A stretch of DNA of 64,000 nucleotides, taken from contig JAJCZU010000003.1 of the NCBI GenBank assembly GCA_029262235.1, positions 434,001 to 498,000 of the forward strand. The letters are read 5' to 3'. A program made the translations under genes and the position numbers. This DNA comes from Candidatus Eiseniibacteriota bacterium (GTDB taxonomy: Bacteria; Orphanbacterota; Orphanbacteria; Orphanbacterales; Orphanbacteraceae). Below, piece after piece: positions 52,029 to 61,224 of this stretch. Below the pieces are notes generated by a model that was given only the letters and a program-made list of their open reading frames with translations, did no database searches and was not told the DNA's origin. Position 1 is the stretch's first letter; the number at the start of each line of letters is the position of its first letter.

Positions 52029-52766
52029 ATGGAAACGCGCGGTATCGACACAGGCATGATCCGCGAGCTTCGTTATGCGGGCGACGCCCGGGCGGGCGCG
52101 GCCCGCGACATTCCGGCGAAGGATCTCGAGGCGCTCTTCCTCAATTATATGCTGCACACGATGCAGGAGGCAGGGCGTGCGCTCTTTGACGACGAGTCGT
52201 CGCCGGACGACGCGTATCTCGACATGGCTACCGAAAGTCTTGCGCAGCTTTTTGCGGAAAAGGGCGGCATCGGGCTCCAGGGGCTCATCGAGGACCGCAT
52301 GAAGCCGGCGGATGAAGTCACGCTGAATAAAAGCATCGACCGGATGGCCAGGATGAAAGAATCGAAGCAACCCGTGACGGACTTCGAGAGCTCGATCGCA
52401 CGAGCCGCTCAAGAATTCGATCTACCGCGCGATTTGATCAGTGCAGTGATACAGGCCGAGTCCGGGGGCGATCCGAAAGCGGTCTCGCCGGCGGGGGCGC
52501 GCGGGCTCATGCAGCTCATGCCGGCCACGGGTCGCGAGATGGGCCTTTCGAACCCGTTCGACCCGGAAGCGAACATTCGCGCCGGCTCGAAGTATCTGAA
52601 GCAGATGGTGGACATGTGGGACGGCGACCTGACGCTGGCGCTCGCTTCGTATAACGCGGGGCCCGCCAACGTTTCGCGCTACGGGGGCGTTCCCCCGTTT
52701 CAGGAAACGCGTCAGTACGTGAACAAGGTCATGACGAACTACGAGGATATGAGCCGTGCCCGCTAA
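52029..52766 (+). CDS. flgJ: FlgJ-type rod-cap protein fused to an SLT lytic transglycosylase
   Basis: 245 residues. Residues about 20-95 are the rod-binding domain (LEALFLNYMLHTMQEAGR, LAQLFAEKGGIGL). Residues about 125-235 are a GH23 SLT domain: catalytic Glu144 in VIQAESGGDPKAV, GARGLMQLMPAT, and LALASYNAGPANVSRYGG. The E. coli-type FlgJ carries a GH73 glucosaminidase instead. The enzyme would open peptidoglycan for the growing rod. ATG follows the flgI stop by two bases. Confidence 0.93.
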   Translation: METRGIDTGMIRELRYAGDARAGAARDIPAKDLEALFLNYMLHTMQEAGRALFDDESSPDDAYLDMATESLAQLFAEKGGIGLQGLIEDRMKPADEVTLNKSIDRMARMKESKQPVTDFESSIARAAQEFDLPRDLISAVIQAESGGDPKAVSPAGARGLMQLMPATGREMGLSNPFDPEANIRAGSKYLKQMVDMWDGDLTLALASYNAGPANVSRYGGVPPFQETRQYVNKVMTNYEDMSRAR

Positions 52767-52775
52767 GGAGACTTT

Positions 52776-53273
52776 GTGAAAGCCCTGATCGTCGACCTGA
52801 CGGGACTCGTCAAGAGGCAGATCGAGACGCTGCGCGTGCTGGAGCAGGTGATGTTCCGGCAGAACAAGGCGCTCGTGAGTCGTGACGTCGGCGAAATCGT
52901 CGAAACGGTCATGGAGCAGGGGCGATGCCTGGCCGCGATCGGCGAACTCGACAACGAGAGAAAGCGCATCGTGGTGCGCCTTGCCGAGCACGACGCCTGC
53001 AAAGTGAACGCGACGCTGACCGAGATCGCCGCGCGCGTGAACGGCGACCAGGGGGACGAACTCCGGGCGCTCGGCCAGTCGATGAAGCGCACGCTCAAGA
53101 ACGTGGGTGAAGTGAATCTGCGTAATCGCGAGCTGATCGATCAGTCGCGCCGCGTCGTGCAGGAGATTCTGAGCGAACTCGGCAAGCAGAAGACGGGCGG
53201 TCTTCAGTACGACCAGTCCGGGTCCACGACGGGGCAGGCAACGACCCGCAAGATTCTCGACCGGACGACTTAG
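52776..53273 (+). CDS. flgN: Flagellar chaperone FlgN
   Basis: 165 residues, GTG start with AAGGAG upstream. Mostly helical with LVKRQIETLRVLEQVMFRQNKALVSRDV (about 10-40), the FlgN pattern. It escorts FlgK and FlgL, which follow, to the export gate. The last 30 residues are polar and likely flexible. Confidence 0.85.
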   Translation: MKALIVDLTGLVKRQIETLRVLEQVMFRQNKALVSRDVGEIVETVMEQGRCLAAIGELDNERKRIVVRLAEHDACKVNATLTEIAARVNGDQGDELRALGQSMKRTLKNVGEVNLRNRELIDQSRRVVQEILSELGKQKTGGLQYDQSGSTTGQATTRKILDRTT

Positions 53274-53287
53274 GAGAAGGTGACGCC

Positions 53288-54673
53288 ATGATGTCGATGC
53301 ACGCAAGTCTCGAGATTGCCAGAAGGGCGCTTTCCGCTCATCAGCTGGCACTTGCCGTCATTGGTAACAATATTTCGAACGTGAATACGCCCGGTTACAG
53401 CCGCCGCTCGTCGGTGCTGCAGCAGACGGCGGACTACGATTCGCGGAGCGGCATGGTCGGAACGGGCGTGGAAGCGGTCGACGTGCGTCGCGCGCGCGAT
53501 TCCATCCTCGAACGCCTGTATCGCGATCGCTCGTCCAGTCTCGCGCAGTGGAGCACGATGGACCACAGCCTCCGCGAAGTCGAAGCCGTGATGGGCGACC
53601 TCACCGAGGACGGGATCACGGGCGCGCTCTCCGAGTTCTGGAACTCGTGGAACGAGCTCAGCAAGCAGCCCGACGACATGGTCCTGCGCGGCCAGGTCGC
53701 GGGCAAGGCGAACGCGCTCATGTCGCGCGTCAAGGGAATCGACGGCCAGCTTCATCAGATCGAACAGGATCAGGTCCGCCAGGTGCAGGGTACGGTGCGC
53801 GAAGTGAATAACATCGCGATGCGTCTTGCGGACATCAACAAAATGGTGATCGAAGGCGAGGTGCAGGGCCAGCAGGCGAACGCACTCCGCGACGAACGCG
53901 ACCTCCTGCTCACGGATCTTGCCGGCCTCGCCGGCATTCAGGCGTACGAGGAGTCGACGGGCGCGGTCACGGTTCACTTCGGCGGCAACGTTCTGGTGCA
54001 GGGCGGAAGCTCGCGCACGCTGCGTGTCGAAAGCGGAGGATCGTTCGAAAACCCGACGGGCCCGCTCGAAATCTACATCGGTGAGGGCAAGAACAAGATC
54101 AACCCCACCGGCGGCAGCCTCGGCGGCCTCCTGAACGCGAAAAACGACTACGTGGGCGACTACCGCGCGAAGCTGAAGGGCTTCGTGAGCCAGTTTGTCC
54201 AGAGCGTCAATGCCGTGCACAGAAGCGGGACCGACCTGAACGGCGGTTCGGACATCAACTTCTTCGACCCGGCGGGGCTCGATCCCGTAAGCATGCGCCT
54301 GAACCCGGCGCTCGCGAGCGATTTGACGAAGATCGCGGCGTCGGCGGGCGGTCTCGCGGGCGACGGCGACATCGCGACGAGAATGTACGAACTGCAGACG
54401 TCGAAGGAGATGGCCGGTGGCTTCTCGAGCTTCGACGGCTTTCTGAACGATCTCATCGGCACGATCGGAACCGATATCGCGCGCGTTTCGGGCAGCGTCA
54501 AGAACGAGGAGATCCTCGTACTCGACCTCGAGAATCGCCGCCTCGAAACGAGCGGTGTTTCGATCGACGAAGAGATGACGCTTCTGATTTCGCATCAGCA
54601 CGCGTACGAAGCGATGGCACGCGTGACGACGGCAATCGACGAAATGATGCAGACACTGATCGCATCCGTATAG
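53288..54673 (+). CDS. flgK: Hook-filament junction protein FlgK
   Basis: 461 residues; GGAGAAGG lies upstream of ATG 53288. LALAVIGNNISNVNTPGYSRRSS near residue 20-40 and a C-terminal heptad segment MTLLISHQHAYEAMARVTTAIDEMMQTLI identify HAP1. It links hook and filament. Confidence 0.95.
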   Translation: MMSMHASLEIARRALSAHQLALAVIGNNISNVNTPGYSRRSSVLQQTADYDSRSGMVGTGVEAVDVRRARDSILERLYRDRSSSLAQWSTMDHSLREVEAVMGDLTEDGITGALSEFWNSWNELSKQPDDMVLRGQVAGKANALMSRVKGIDGQLHQIEQDQVRQVQGTVREVNNIAMRLADINKMVIEGEVQGQQANALRDERDLLLTDLAGLAGIQAYEESTGAVTVHFGGNVLVQGGSSRTLRVESGGSFENPTGPLEIYIGEGKNKINPTGGSLGGLLNAKNDYVGDYRAKLKGFVSQFVQSVNAVHRSGTDLNGGSDINFFDPAGLDPVSMRLNPALASDLTKIAASAGGLAGDGDIATRMYELQTSKEMAGGFSSFDGFLNDLIGTIGTDIARVSGSVKNEEILVLDLENRRLETSGVSIDEEMTLLISHQHAYEAMARVTTAIDEMMQTLIASV

Positions 54674-54687
54674 GTGAAGGTGACACC

Positions 54688-55800
54688 ATGGCGATTCGAG
54701 TTCCTACAAATTATCTGAGAGCGAATCTGCAGACGGTCATGAGCGGCGCGATCAGCCGCATTCTACGCGTGCAGAACGACATCGCCACAGGGCGCACGGT
54801 GCGTGCCGCTTCGGACGACCCGCTCGCGGCGATCGAGATCCTGGACATCCGTTCCACCATGCGGCGGAACAGCCAGTACTCGAAGAACATCGTCGACGCC
54901 CAGGAGAATCTGGTGGCGACGGAAACCGGTGTGCAGTCGTCGCTCGAACTGCTGCTGCAGGTAAAGGAAATTGCGCTCTCCGCAGCCAACGACGGCACCG
55001 CGATCGACCGCGATTCGGTCGGCGCACACATCGATTCGCTTCTCGAAGATCTCGTGAACCTCGGCAATCTGAATCACCGCGATCACTATCTGTTCGGCGG
55101 CAAGAACTACAACACACCGCCGCTCACGATGCAGACCACGGTGTCGTCAGAGCCGTTCACGCTGGGTGCGCCCGGCGATACGGTCGACCTCGCGAATGCC
55201 CGGATCACGTCCGGAAGCATGATCGTCATGAACGAAGCGGGCACGGTGACCTATACGGAAGGCACCGATTACACGGTCGACTATGCGACCGGGGTCATGA
55301 CGACGCTGGGCAGCGGCACGATGGGCGCCGGCAATTTCGCCGTAACGTACGAAACGGATACGGCGAGCGCGATCGAACTGAACGGGGACAGCGCGGATTT
55401 CATCACGCGCGTCGTCGGCAGCGAGTATGGCGTGGAAGTGAACGAAACGGCCGATTCGCTGTTTGCGGGAGGCGCGAGCTTCGAAACGCTGATCAAACTC
55501 AAGAACGCGCTCTGGAAAGATGACAGCGCGACCGTGCAGGCGCTGCTCCCGGAACTCGAAGCGTCGATCGAAGGGATGACCGAACGGCTCGGCAGTATCG
55601 GGGGACGCGTGGAGGAACTGTACCATCGCGCGAACCTGATCGACGAAATGAACATTCGGCTCGACGAACTGAAGTCGAACCTCGAAGACACGGACCTGGC
55701 GTTTGCGGCGCTGCAGCTTTCGACGGAACAGGCGGCGTACGAGTCCGCGCTGTCCGCGAGCGCGCGCCTCATGACGATCAACCTGACGCATTTCCTGTAA
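54688..55800 (+). CDS. flgL: Hook-filament junction protein FlgL
   Basis: 370 residues. Flagellin-like N-terminus (IATGRTVRAASDDPLAAIEILDIRS, about 30-55) and C-terminus (LEDTDLAFAALQLSTEQAAYESALSASARLM) with a domain insertion in between. It is HAP3, downstream of flgK. AAGGTGAC precedes the ATG. Confidence 0.94.
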   Translation: MAIRVPTNYLRANLQTVMSGAISRILRVQNDIATGRTVRAASDDPLAAIEILDIRSTMRRNSQYSKNIVDAQENLVATETGVQSSLELLLQVKEIALSAANDGTAIDRDSVGAHIDSLLEDLVNLGNLNHRDHYLFGGKNYNTPPLTMQTTVSSEPFTLGAPGDTVDLANARITSGSMIVMNEAGTVTYTEGTDYTVDYATGVMTTLGSGTMGAGNFAVTYETDTASAIELNGDSADFITRVVGSEYGVEVNETADSLFAGGASFETLIKLKNALWKDDSATVQALLPELEASIEGMTERLGSIGGRVEELYHRANLIDEMNIRLDELKSNLEDTDLAFAALQLSTEQAAYESALSASARLMTINLTHFL

Positions 55801-55831
55801 TTGCGGGAATGCGAGCAAGGATAAGTATTTC

Positions 55832-56248
55832 ATGCGCGTGACGACCAGCCGGTTCGGCGTGATCCACTTCGAGAAGGAGGGGATCGTGACCTTTCCGACC
55901 GGAATCCCCGGCTTCGAAGAGAACCGCCGGTACGTTCTGGTGCATTCGGAGAAACTCGAGCCGTTTCGGTGGCTTCAGTCCGTCGAAGACCCGGACCTTG
56001 CGTTCCTCGTGGTCGATATTCACGTGCTCTGCCCCGACTACGATCTCCAGCTCGGCGGAGACGACCGCAGCGACCTCCGGTTCGAGGACGAGGACGAGCT
56101 CGGCGCGCTCGCGATCGCGGGCCTGACCGGGCCCGAGCACGGCGACCTCTCCGTCAACATGCAGGGCCCCCTGATCATCAACGCGAGCAGCCGCCGCGGC
56201 AAGCAGGTCATCCATTCGTCCTACCCGGCGCAGCTCAAAGTGACTTGA
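55832..56248 (+). CDS. fliW: Flagellar assembly factor FliW
   Basis: 138 residues; VTFPTGIPGFEENRRYVLV (about 19-37), PFRWLQSVEDPDLAFLVVDI and the NMQGPLIINASSRRGKQVI C-terminus are FliW. FliW binds flagellin and the translational repressor CsrA. csrA usually sits next to fliW but is not found here. AAGGAT precedes the ATG. Confidence 0.95.
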   Translation: MRVTTSRFGVIHFEKEGIVTFPTGIPGFEENRRYVLVHSEKLEPFRWLQSVEDPDLAFLVVDIHVLCPDYDLQLGGDDRSDLRFEDEDELGALAIAGLTGPEHGDLSVNMQGPLIINASSRRGKQVIHSSYPAQLKVT

Positions 56249-56324
56249 AACGTGATGACATTGTCCCACGCGTTCCCTTTCCGTCCCCGCCCTTCCCACT
56301 TCGTACGATTTCTGACCCGCCCGC

Positions 56325-56351
56325 TCAAGTTCCTGCCCTTTCATGCGATTG
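56325..56351 (+). promoter_or_regulatory. Candidate sigma-28 promoter of flagellin
   Basis: TCAAGTTC (56325-56332; TAAAGTTT 6 of 8), 11-base spacer, TGCGATTG (56344-56351) holding the conserved CGAT core of GCCGATAA. Transcription would start near 56358, 64 bases before fliC. The FliA gene at 45991 supports it. Confidence 0.5.
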
Positions 56352-56421
56352 GGGAGGTTGAAGCCAGAATTTACAGGCTGATTCAGAAGCGACTCGAAAC
56401 CTCTTAACAAGGAGCACAAGG

Positions 56422-57264
56422 ATGGCGGGCGCGGATCTCAGTAGAATTAATACTAACGTAGCGGCTCTCAATGCGTTGAAGAGCCTCCGGGACAACAACA
56501 ACTCACTGACGATGCATCAGCTTCGTCTCGCGACGGGTCGTCGCATCAACTCTGCCGGCGAAGATCCGGCCGGGATGGTCTTTGCGAAGCGCCTCGAGTC
56601 GAGGACTCGTGGTCTCGCCGTCGCCCGTGACAACATCGGTGATGTGAACAACCTGATGTCGAACGCCGAAGGCGGTCTCCAGAACATCAGTGAGATCCTT
56701 CTCACGATGAAAGAGAAAGTTCTCCAGGCTGCGAACGACACGCTGGGTACGGAAGAGCGCGCAGCTGTCGAGAGCCAGCTCGACGAACTCGCGGCCGAAA
56801 TCGACGACATCGTGACGTCGACCGAATGGGGCGGCAGCGCTCTTCTCGACGGAACCTTCATTACGAAGCAGTTCCAGGTCGGTGAAGGCGCCGCGGACAC
56901 GATGGCGTTCGGCATCACGCAGGATCATGACGCCGCCGGTCTCGTTGTCGATGACGCTTCTCTCGACGTCTCGACGTCCGCCCTGAGCACGACGGCGCTG
57001 GGCCTCATCAACACGGCCATCACGACCGTGAATACGAGCCTCGGTACGATCGGTTCGTCGCAGCTTCGTATCGGGATCAAGGAAGCGAATATCTCGACGT
57101 CGCTCAACAACGAACTCGCGGCTCACAACCGCGTGTACAACGCGGACTTCGCGGCCGAGCAGGTCGAAGTCGTGAAGCTGCAGCTTCTGCAGCAGTCCTC
57201 GACGGCGATGCTCGCCCAGGCGAACGTGGCTCCGCAGTCGGTCCTCCAGCTTCTGGGTGGCTAA
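56422..57264 (+). CDS. fliC: Flagellin FliC
   Basis: 280 residues, a short flagellin. N-terminal INTNVAALNALKSLRDNNNSL and RLATGRRINSAGEDPAGM (about 8-50) and the C-terminal FAAEQVEVVKLQLLQQSSTAMLAQAN (about 248-273) are the conserved D0/D1 helices; the variable outer domain is only about 90 residues. AAGGAG and a second GGA flank the start, a pattern compatible with CsrA binding. Sigma-28-like promoter upstream; a GC hairpin follows. Confidence 0.97.
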   Translation: MAGADLSRINTNVAALNALKSLRDNNNSLTMHQLRLATGRRINSAGEDPAGMVFAKRLESRTRGLAVARDNIGDVNNLMSNAEGGLQNISEILLTMKEKVLQAANDTLGTEERAAVESQLDELAAEIDDIVTSTEWGGSALLDGTFITKQFQVGEGAADTMAFGITQDHDAAGLVVDDASLDVSTSALSTTALGLINTAITTVNTSLGTIGSSQLRIGIKEANISTSLNNELAAHNRVYNADFAAEQVEVVKLQLLQQSSTAMLAQANVAPQSVLQLLGG

Positions 57265-57291
57265 TCGCGGACGAGTCAGGCAATGACGGGA

Positions 57292-57315
57292 GCCCGGGTC
57301 GTTCGCGGCCCGGGC
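57292..57315 (+). terminator. Hairpin after fliC
   Basis: GCCCGGG (57292-57298) pairs with CCCGGGC (57309-57315), 10-base loop, followed by CACCCTTCCC. Not a clean U-tract; probable transcript end or stabiliser of flagellin mRNA. Confidence 0.5.
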
Positions 57316-57351
57316 CACCCTTCCCTCAGGTCTTAGGGAGAGGATTTGAAA

Positions 57352-57669
57352 ATGCAGAACAATGGGGAAGCCCGGTATAAGACATCCGCCATCGAGAACG
57401 GCTCGCCGGCGGATTTAGTGCTTCGGCTTTACGACCACATTCTCGAGCGCTGTGAAGCGAAAGACTTCATGGGCGCCAAGAAGGCGGTCGTCGAATTACA
57501 GGGGTCTCTCGATCTCGAATATCTGGACGTCTCCGGTCCTCTGTTTCGGCTTTACGAATACGTGGCCGATTGCCTGCGGAAGCAGGATTACGAAGAAGCG
57601 GAACGCATCATTCAGGATCTCCGGGGTTCGTGGCTGACTGCGATGGAAACGGTCGGCGCCAGCGCCTGA
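57352..57669 (+). CDS. fliS: Flagellin chaperone FliS
   Basis: 105 residues from ATG 57352 (GAGG 8 bases upstream; TTG 57346 is too close). ADLVLRLYDHILERCEAKDF and LFRLYEYVADCLRKQDYEEAERI are the four-helix FliS pattern. It keeps flagellin unfolded until export. Confidence 0.92.
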   Translation: MQNNGEARYKTSAIENGSPADLVLRLYDHILERCEAKDFMGAKKAVVELQGSLDLEYLDVSGPLFRLYEYVADCLRKQDYEEAERIIQDLRGSWLTAMETVGASA

Positions 57670-57688
57670 TTGATCCGAGGGCAAGTTC

Positions 57689-59122
57689 ATGATCGATTTC
57701 AACGCAGGTGTAAGAAGCGCAGAACTGGTCGAGTTCCTCGATCTCTTCATGTCGCGGGCCCGTCAGAAAGTCACGGACGTCCAGAAGCAGAAGGACGACC
57801 TGGGAGTTCGCACGGCGGTCTTCAACGACTTGCAGAGCAAGCTGAAGGATCTCAAGCGCAAAGCCGAGACAATCGCGGGCATCGGCTCGCTCTCGCCGTT
57901 TCAGGCGAAGCAGGTCGCGAACAGCGACGAGTCGGTACTCCGCGTGACGGCGACGAACGGTGCGGAGACCGGGGCGCATCAGATCAGCGTGCAGCAGGTC
58001 GCGAAGCCGCACACGGTACTGTCGGATCAGTACACGCGCGACGGCAACGAGCTCAGCACGTCGTTCTCCGGAGCGCAGACGTTTACGATCATCGTGGACG
58101 GAGTCGGGCACGCCGTGAACGTGGATATTACCGCGGGCGCGACGAATGATGTCGTGCTGGACGAAATCGCCCAGGCGATCAACGCCACGGACGATCTGCC
58201 GGCCTCGGCGAGCCGGATCCGGGATACGGACGGCACGGCGCGCCTCACGATCAACAGCGCGGAAACGGGCGGCGCGAACTCGATGTCGTTCGTCGACACG
58301 AGCTTCTTCCTGGGCATGCTGTCGCAGATGGGCGTCATGAACGGCACGGAAGCTGACGCCACCACGGGCGGTTACGTTTATGCGGACCTCGGCGGCGGGG
58401 AACTTGACGCGAAATTCACGCTTGACGGTATCGCGATTCAGCGCGGCAGCAACTCGCTCACCGACATCATCGGCGGGGCGACGATCGACATCCTGCGGGC
58501 ACAGGAGCCGACGGAAGCGCCGACGGCTATCGATATATCCGCCGACACCGAAGCGGTGAAAGCGAGCGTGCAGGAGTTTCTGGACTCGTACAACGATTCG
58601 TACGCGTATCTCCAGGAGAAGGTGCGGATCGATCAGACGACGTATGAGCGCGGGGACCTGGCCGGAGACTTCAGCTACAAGAGCCTCTGGCTCAGCATGC
58701 GGTCCACGCTGGCGAATTCCGTGACGATGACGGATCCCGAAGATCCGACGAGCCTCGGCCTGATCGGTATTACGGCCGGTCGCGACGGCGTATTCACGAT
58801 CACGGACGAAACGAAACTGTTCGAGATGGTCGTGAACGATCCCGAGATGCTGGCGGAGATGTTCAACGATACGACGGGAATCGGTTCGCGCGTTGATGCG
58901 CTGATCGACCGATACGTCTCGACCGACGGCATTATCGACAGCAGCAAGGACTCGGTGGAATCGAGAAAAGCATCATTCGATCGCAGGCTCGATTCCCTCG
59001 AGAGACAGAACAAGACGCTGGAGAATCGCCTGATCCAGCAGTTCGGCGCGTTGCAGGAAGCCAGGAATCTGACGGCGGCTTTCCAGGCAACGCTGGGCAG
59101 TATTGGCGGATTTCTCGGGTAA
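57689..59122 (+). CDS. fliD: Filament cap protein FliD
   Basis: 477 residues. N-terminal HAP2 region (QKQKDDLGVRTAVFNDLQSKLKDLKRKAETI), a hypervariable centre, and the C-terminal coiled-coil region with RKASFDRRLDSLERQNKTLENRLIQQFGAL. It caps the filament and drives flagellin folding. It follows fliS by 19 bases. Confidence 0.95.
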   Translation: MIDFNAGVRSAELVEFLDLFMSRARQKVTDVQKQKDDLGVRTAVFNDLQSKLKDLKRKAETIAGIGSLSPFQAKQVANSDESVLRVTATNGAETGAHQISVQQVAKPHTVLSDQYTRDGNELSTSFSGAQTFTIIVDGVGHAVNVDITAGATNDVVLDEIAQAINATDDLPASASRIRDTDGTARLTINSAETGGANSMSFVDTSFFLGMLSQMGVMNGTEADATTGGYVYADLGGGELDAKFTLDGIAIQRGSNSLTDIIGGATIDILRAQEPTEAPTAIDISADTEAVKASVQEFLDSYNDSYAYLQEKVRIDQTTYERGDLAGDFSYKSLWLSMRSTLANSVTMTDPEDPTSLGLIGITAGRDGVFTITDETKLFEMVVNDPEMLAEMFNDTTGIGSRVDALIDRYVSTDGIIDSSKDSVESRKASFDRRLDSLERQNKTLENRLIQQFGALQEARNLTAAFQATLGSIGGFLG

Positions 59123-59146
59123 CGAGAAGAAGGGAAGAGTGGTGAC

Positions 59147-59458
59147 ATGAGAATCGATGATGCGGGTCGGTTCTTGGATCCGAAGATCACTCGGCCGGTA
59201 GAGAAAAGCTCCGAGCCGAAACAGGTTGCGGAGAAAAAGGCGAGTGGAGGCAAGCGGGTCGAGAAGGATGCAATCTCGATCCGAGCGAACGATCCCGGGA
59301 TCGAAAAGATGGCCTTGCGCGAGACGGACCCTGGCGTCGAGGGGCTTTCCCCTGACCAGGTGGATGAGATCCGTTCCAAAATCCGGAGCGGTGCCTACGA
59401 CGAAGTGCGGGTCCTGGAAGCGATTGCGCGCCGGATCCTCGAGAGGCTCGGCCTTTAA
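59147..59458 (+). CDS. flgM: FlgM-like anti-sigma-28 factor
   Basis: 103 residues. Disordered, charged N-terminus; the C-terminal region carries KDAISIRANDPG and SPDQVDEIRSKIRSGAYDEVRVLEAIARRIL, the FlgM sigma-binding helix pattern. It would hold FliA until exported through the completed hook. AAGGGAAGAG lies upstream. Confidence 0.75.
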   Translation: MRIDDAGRFLDPKITRPVEKSSEPKQVAEKKASGGKRVEKDAISIRANDPGIEKMALRETDPGVEGLSPDQVDEIRSKIRSGAYDEVRVLEAIARRILERLGL

Positions 59459-59470
59459 AAGGGAGCGTTC

Positions 59471-59689
59471 ATGCTCTTGCTGACCCAGTTGAACGGGAGG
59501 CGCATCGTCGTCAACCCCGAGATCGTGGAGTTTCTGGAGTCGATTCCGGACACGATCATCTCGCTGACAACCGGGCGCAAAGTGATTGTTCGTGAGCCCA
59601 TCGATCTCGTGCAGGAGATGATGGAAGACTACTACCGTAACTTTTTTACGCGCAATCCCAGAGTGAGCGTGGACAGAGGCGATCAATAA
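59471..59689 (+). CDS. flbD: Flagellar protein FlbD
   Basis: 72 residues; LTQLNGRRIVVNPEIVEFLESIPDTIISLTTGRKVIVRE is the FlbD-type small-protein pattern found before motA in Bacillus and clostridia. Function unclear, implicated in hook/motor gene clusters. The TAA is followed directly by the motA ATG. Confidence 0.9.
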   Translation: MLLLTQLNGRRIVVNPEIVEFLESIPDTIISLTTGRKVIVREPIDLVQEMMEDYYRNFFTRNPRVSVDRGDQ

Positions 59690-60460
59690 ATGGATATCGG
59701 AACAGTTATCGGGCTTGCGGCGGGAACCATACTGCTCCTTGTCTCTATTCTCATGGGCGGGAGCCTGGGATCCTTCATCAACGTGCCTTCGCTCCTGATC
59801 GTCGTGGGAGGGAGCGCGGCGGCGACGCTCATCAACTACCCGCTGCCTGACTTTCTGGGTGTCATGAAGGTTGTGAAGAACGCCTTCCTGAACAAGCCTT
59901 CGAACCCGACCGAACTCATTGAGATCATGGGCCGTCAGGCGGAAATCGCGCGCCGCGACGGCCTTCTCGCTTTGGAAAAAGAGACGGCGAATATCGAAGA
60001 CCCCTTTCTGAAAGCCGGCCTTGAACTCGCCATCGACGGCATGGACCTCGAGCAGATCGAGTCCATTCTGTCCATGGAGATGGAGATGCTCGAAGAGCGT
60101 CACAAGCGCGGCCAGGAGATGTTCCGGCAGCTCGCGAAGTACGCGCCGGCCTTCGGTATGATGGGGACCCTGATCGGTCTCATTCAGATGCTCAAGAACG
60201 TGAACGATCCGTCGGCGATTGGTCCCGGTATGGCCGTTGCCCTTCTGACCACGTTCTACGGAACGCTGGTCGCCAACCTGATCTGTCTGCCGCTTTCGGG
60301 CAAACTCGAAAAGCTTTCGCAGAACGAACAGATTGCGAAGTCTCTCGTGCTCGAAGGCATCAAGGCCATCCAGATGGGCGACAGCCCGAAACTCGTCGAG
60401 AAGAAGCTGCGGTCGTTCCTTCCGACGACCCTGCGGCTTGAACTGGATGCGGCCGCGTAA
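59690..60460 (+). CDS. motA: Stator protein MotA
   Basis: 256 residues with four transmembrane helices (about 5-25, 32-50, 150-170, 180-205). RAxxRDGLLALE-type cytoplasmic loop and the PAFGMMGTLIGLIQMLKNVNDP motif with the catalytic-loop prolines are MotA hallmarks. Forms the ion channel with MotB. Confidence 0.95.
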   Translation: MDIGTVIGLAAGTILLLVSILMGGSLGSFINVPSLLIVVGGSAAATLINYPLPDFLGVMKVVKNAFLNKPSNPTELIEIMGRQAEIARRDGLLALEKETANIEDPFLKAGLELAIDGMDLEQIESILSMEMEMLEERHKRGQEMFRQLAKYAPAFGMMGTLIGLIQMLKNVNDPSAIGPGMAVALLTTFYGTLVANLICLPLSGKLEKLSQNEQIAKSLVLEGIKAIQMGDSPKLVEKKLRSFLPTTLRLELDAAA

Positions 60461-61215
60461 TGGCGAAGAAGAACGTTACCGTCATCACGGTTCAGGAAGA
60501 GCCCGCGTCCTGGCTCGCTACGTTCGGCGACCTCGCGACACTTCTCTTTACATTTTATTGCCTGATTTACGCCTCGTGCACGTATCGCCAGGGCAGCTGG
60601 GAAACGGCCAAGAGTCCCGCGCTCGAAAAGATGCTGTCCCTGCTCGGCGGGGGGACCCAGAACAGTCTCGTGATGGGGAGTGGCGACGGGCCGATGTCCG
60701 GGCAGACGGGCGTGGTCGCGCTCTTCATTCACGGCCAGGAGATGACCCCGGATCACGCGCAGCAGCTCGAGGAGACGCTCGACGACTTGAACGAAGAAGG
60801 AAACGCGCACGGCATCGACAACGCGGCAGAAGTAGAGCACCGGGACGAAGGCTACGTGTTTCGTCTGAGCACGCCGCTTCTGTTTGCGAACGGGGGGCGC
60901 GAAGTCAGTCATGAGGCGGACGCGCTGCTTGCGATCATTGCGAGAATCGCACGGGACCATGAACTCGAGGTCATCGTCGAAGGGCACACGTGTGATCTTC
61001 CTGTCGGAGACAATTCCGGGGCGACGAACTGGGAACTGGCGGGATTCCGCGCGGGGTCCGTCGGGAGACGCATTCTCGAGTACGGCATCGGCCGATCGAC
61101 TCTCTATGTGCGATCGGCGGGCCAGTATCGCCCGATGGTCGAGAACGAAAACGAAACGCAGCGGAGGCAAAACCGTCGCGTGGAGATCTACGTCAACTTC
61201 GACAAGGACTCGTAA
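60460..61215 (+). CDS. motB: Stator protein MotB, first copy
   Basis: 251 residues. One transmembrane helix (residues about 18-38) with the essential channel Asp24 in TFGDLATLLFTF; periplasmic OmpA-like peptidoglycan-binding domain (about 125-245) with VIVEGHTCDLPVGDN and ETQRRQNRRVEIYV. It overlaps the motA TAA by one base. Followed by a second MotB-like gene. Confidence 0.93.
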   Translation: MAKKNVTVITVQEEPASWLATFGDLATLLFTFYCLIYASCTYRQGSWETAKSPALEKMLSLLGGGTQNSLVMGSGDGPMSGQTGVVALFIHGQEMTPDHAQQLEETLDDLNEEGNAHGIDNAAEVEHRDEGYVFRLSTPLLFANGGREVSHEADALLAIIARIARDHELEVIVEGHTCDLPVGDNSGATNWELAGFRAGSVGRRILEYGIGRSTLYVRSAGQYRPMVENENETQRRQNRRVEIYVNFDKDS

Positions 61216-61224
61216 GGGAACGCC

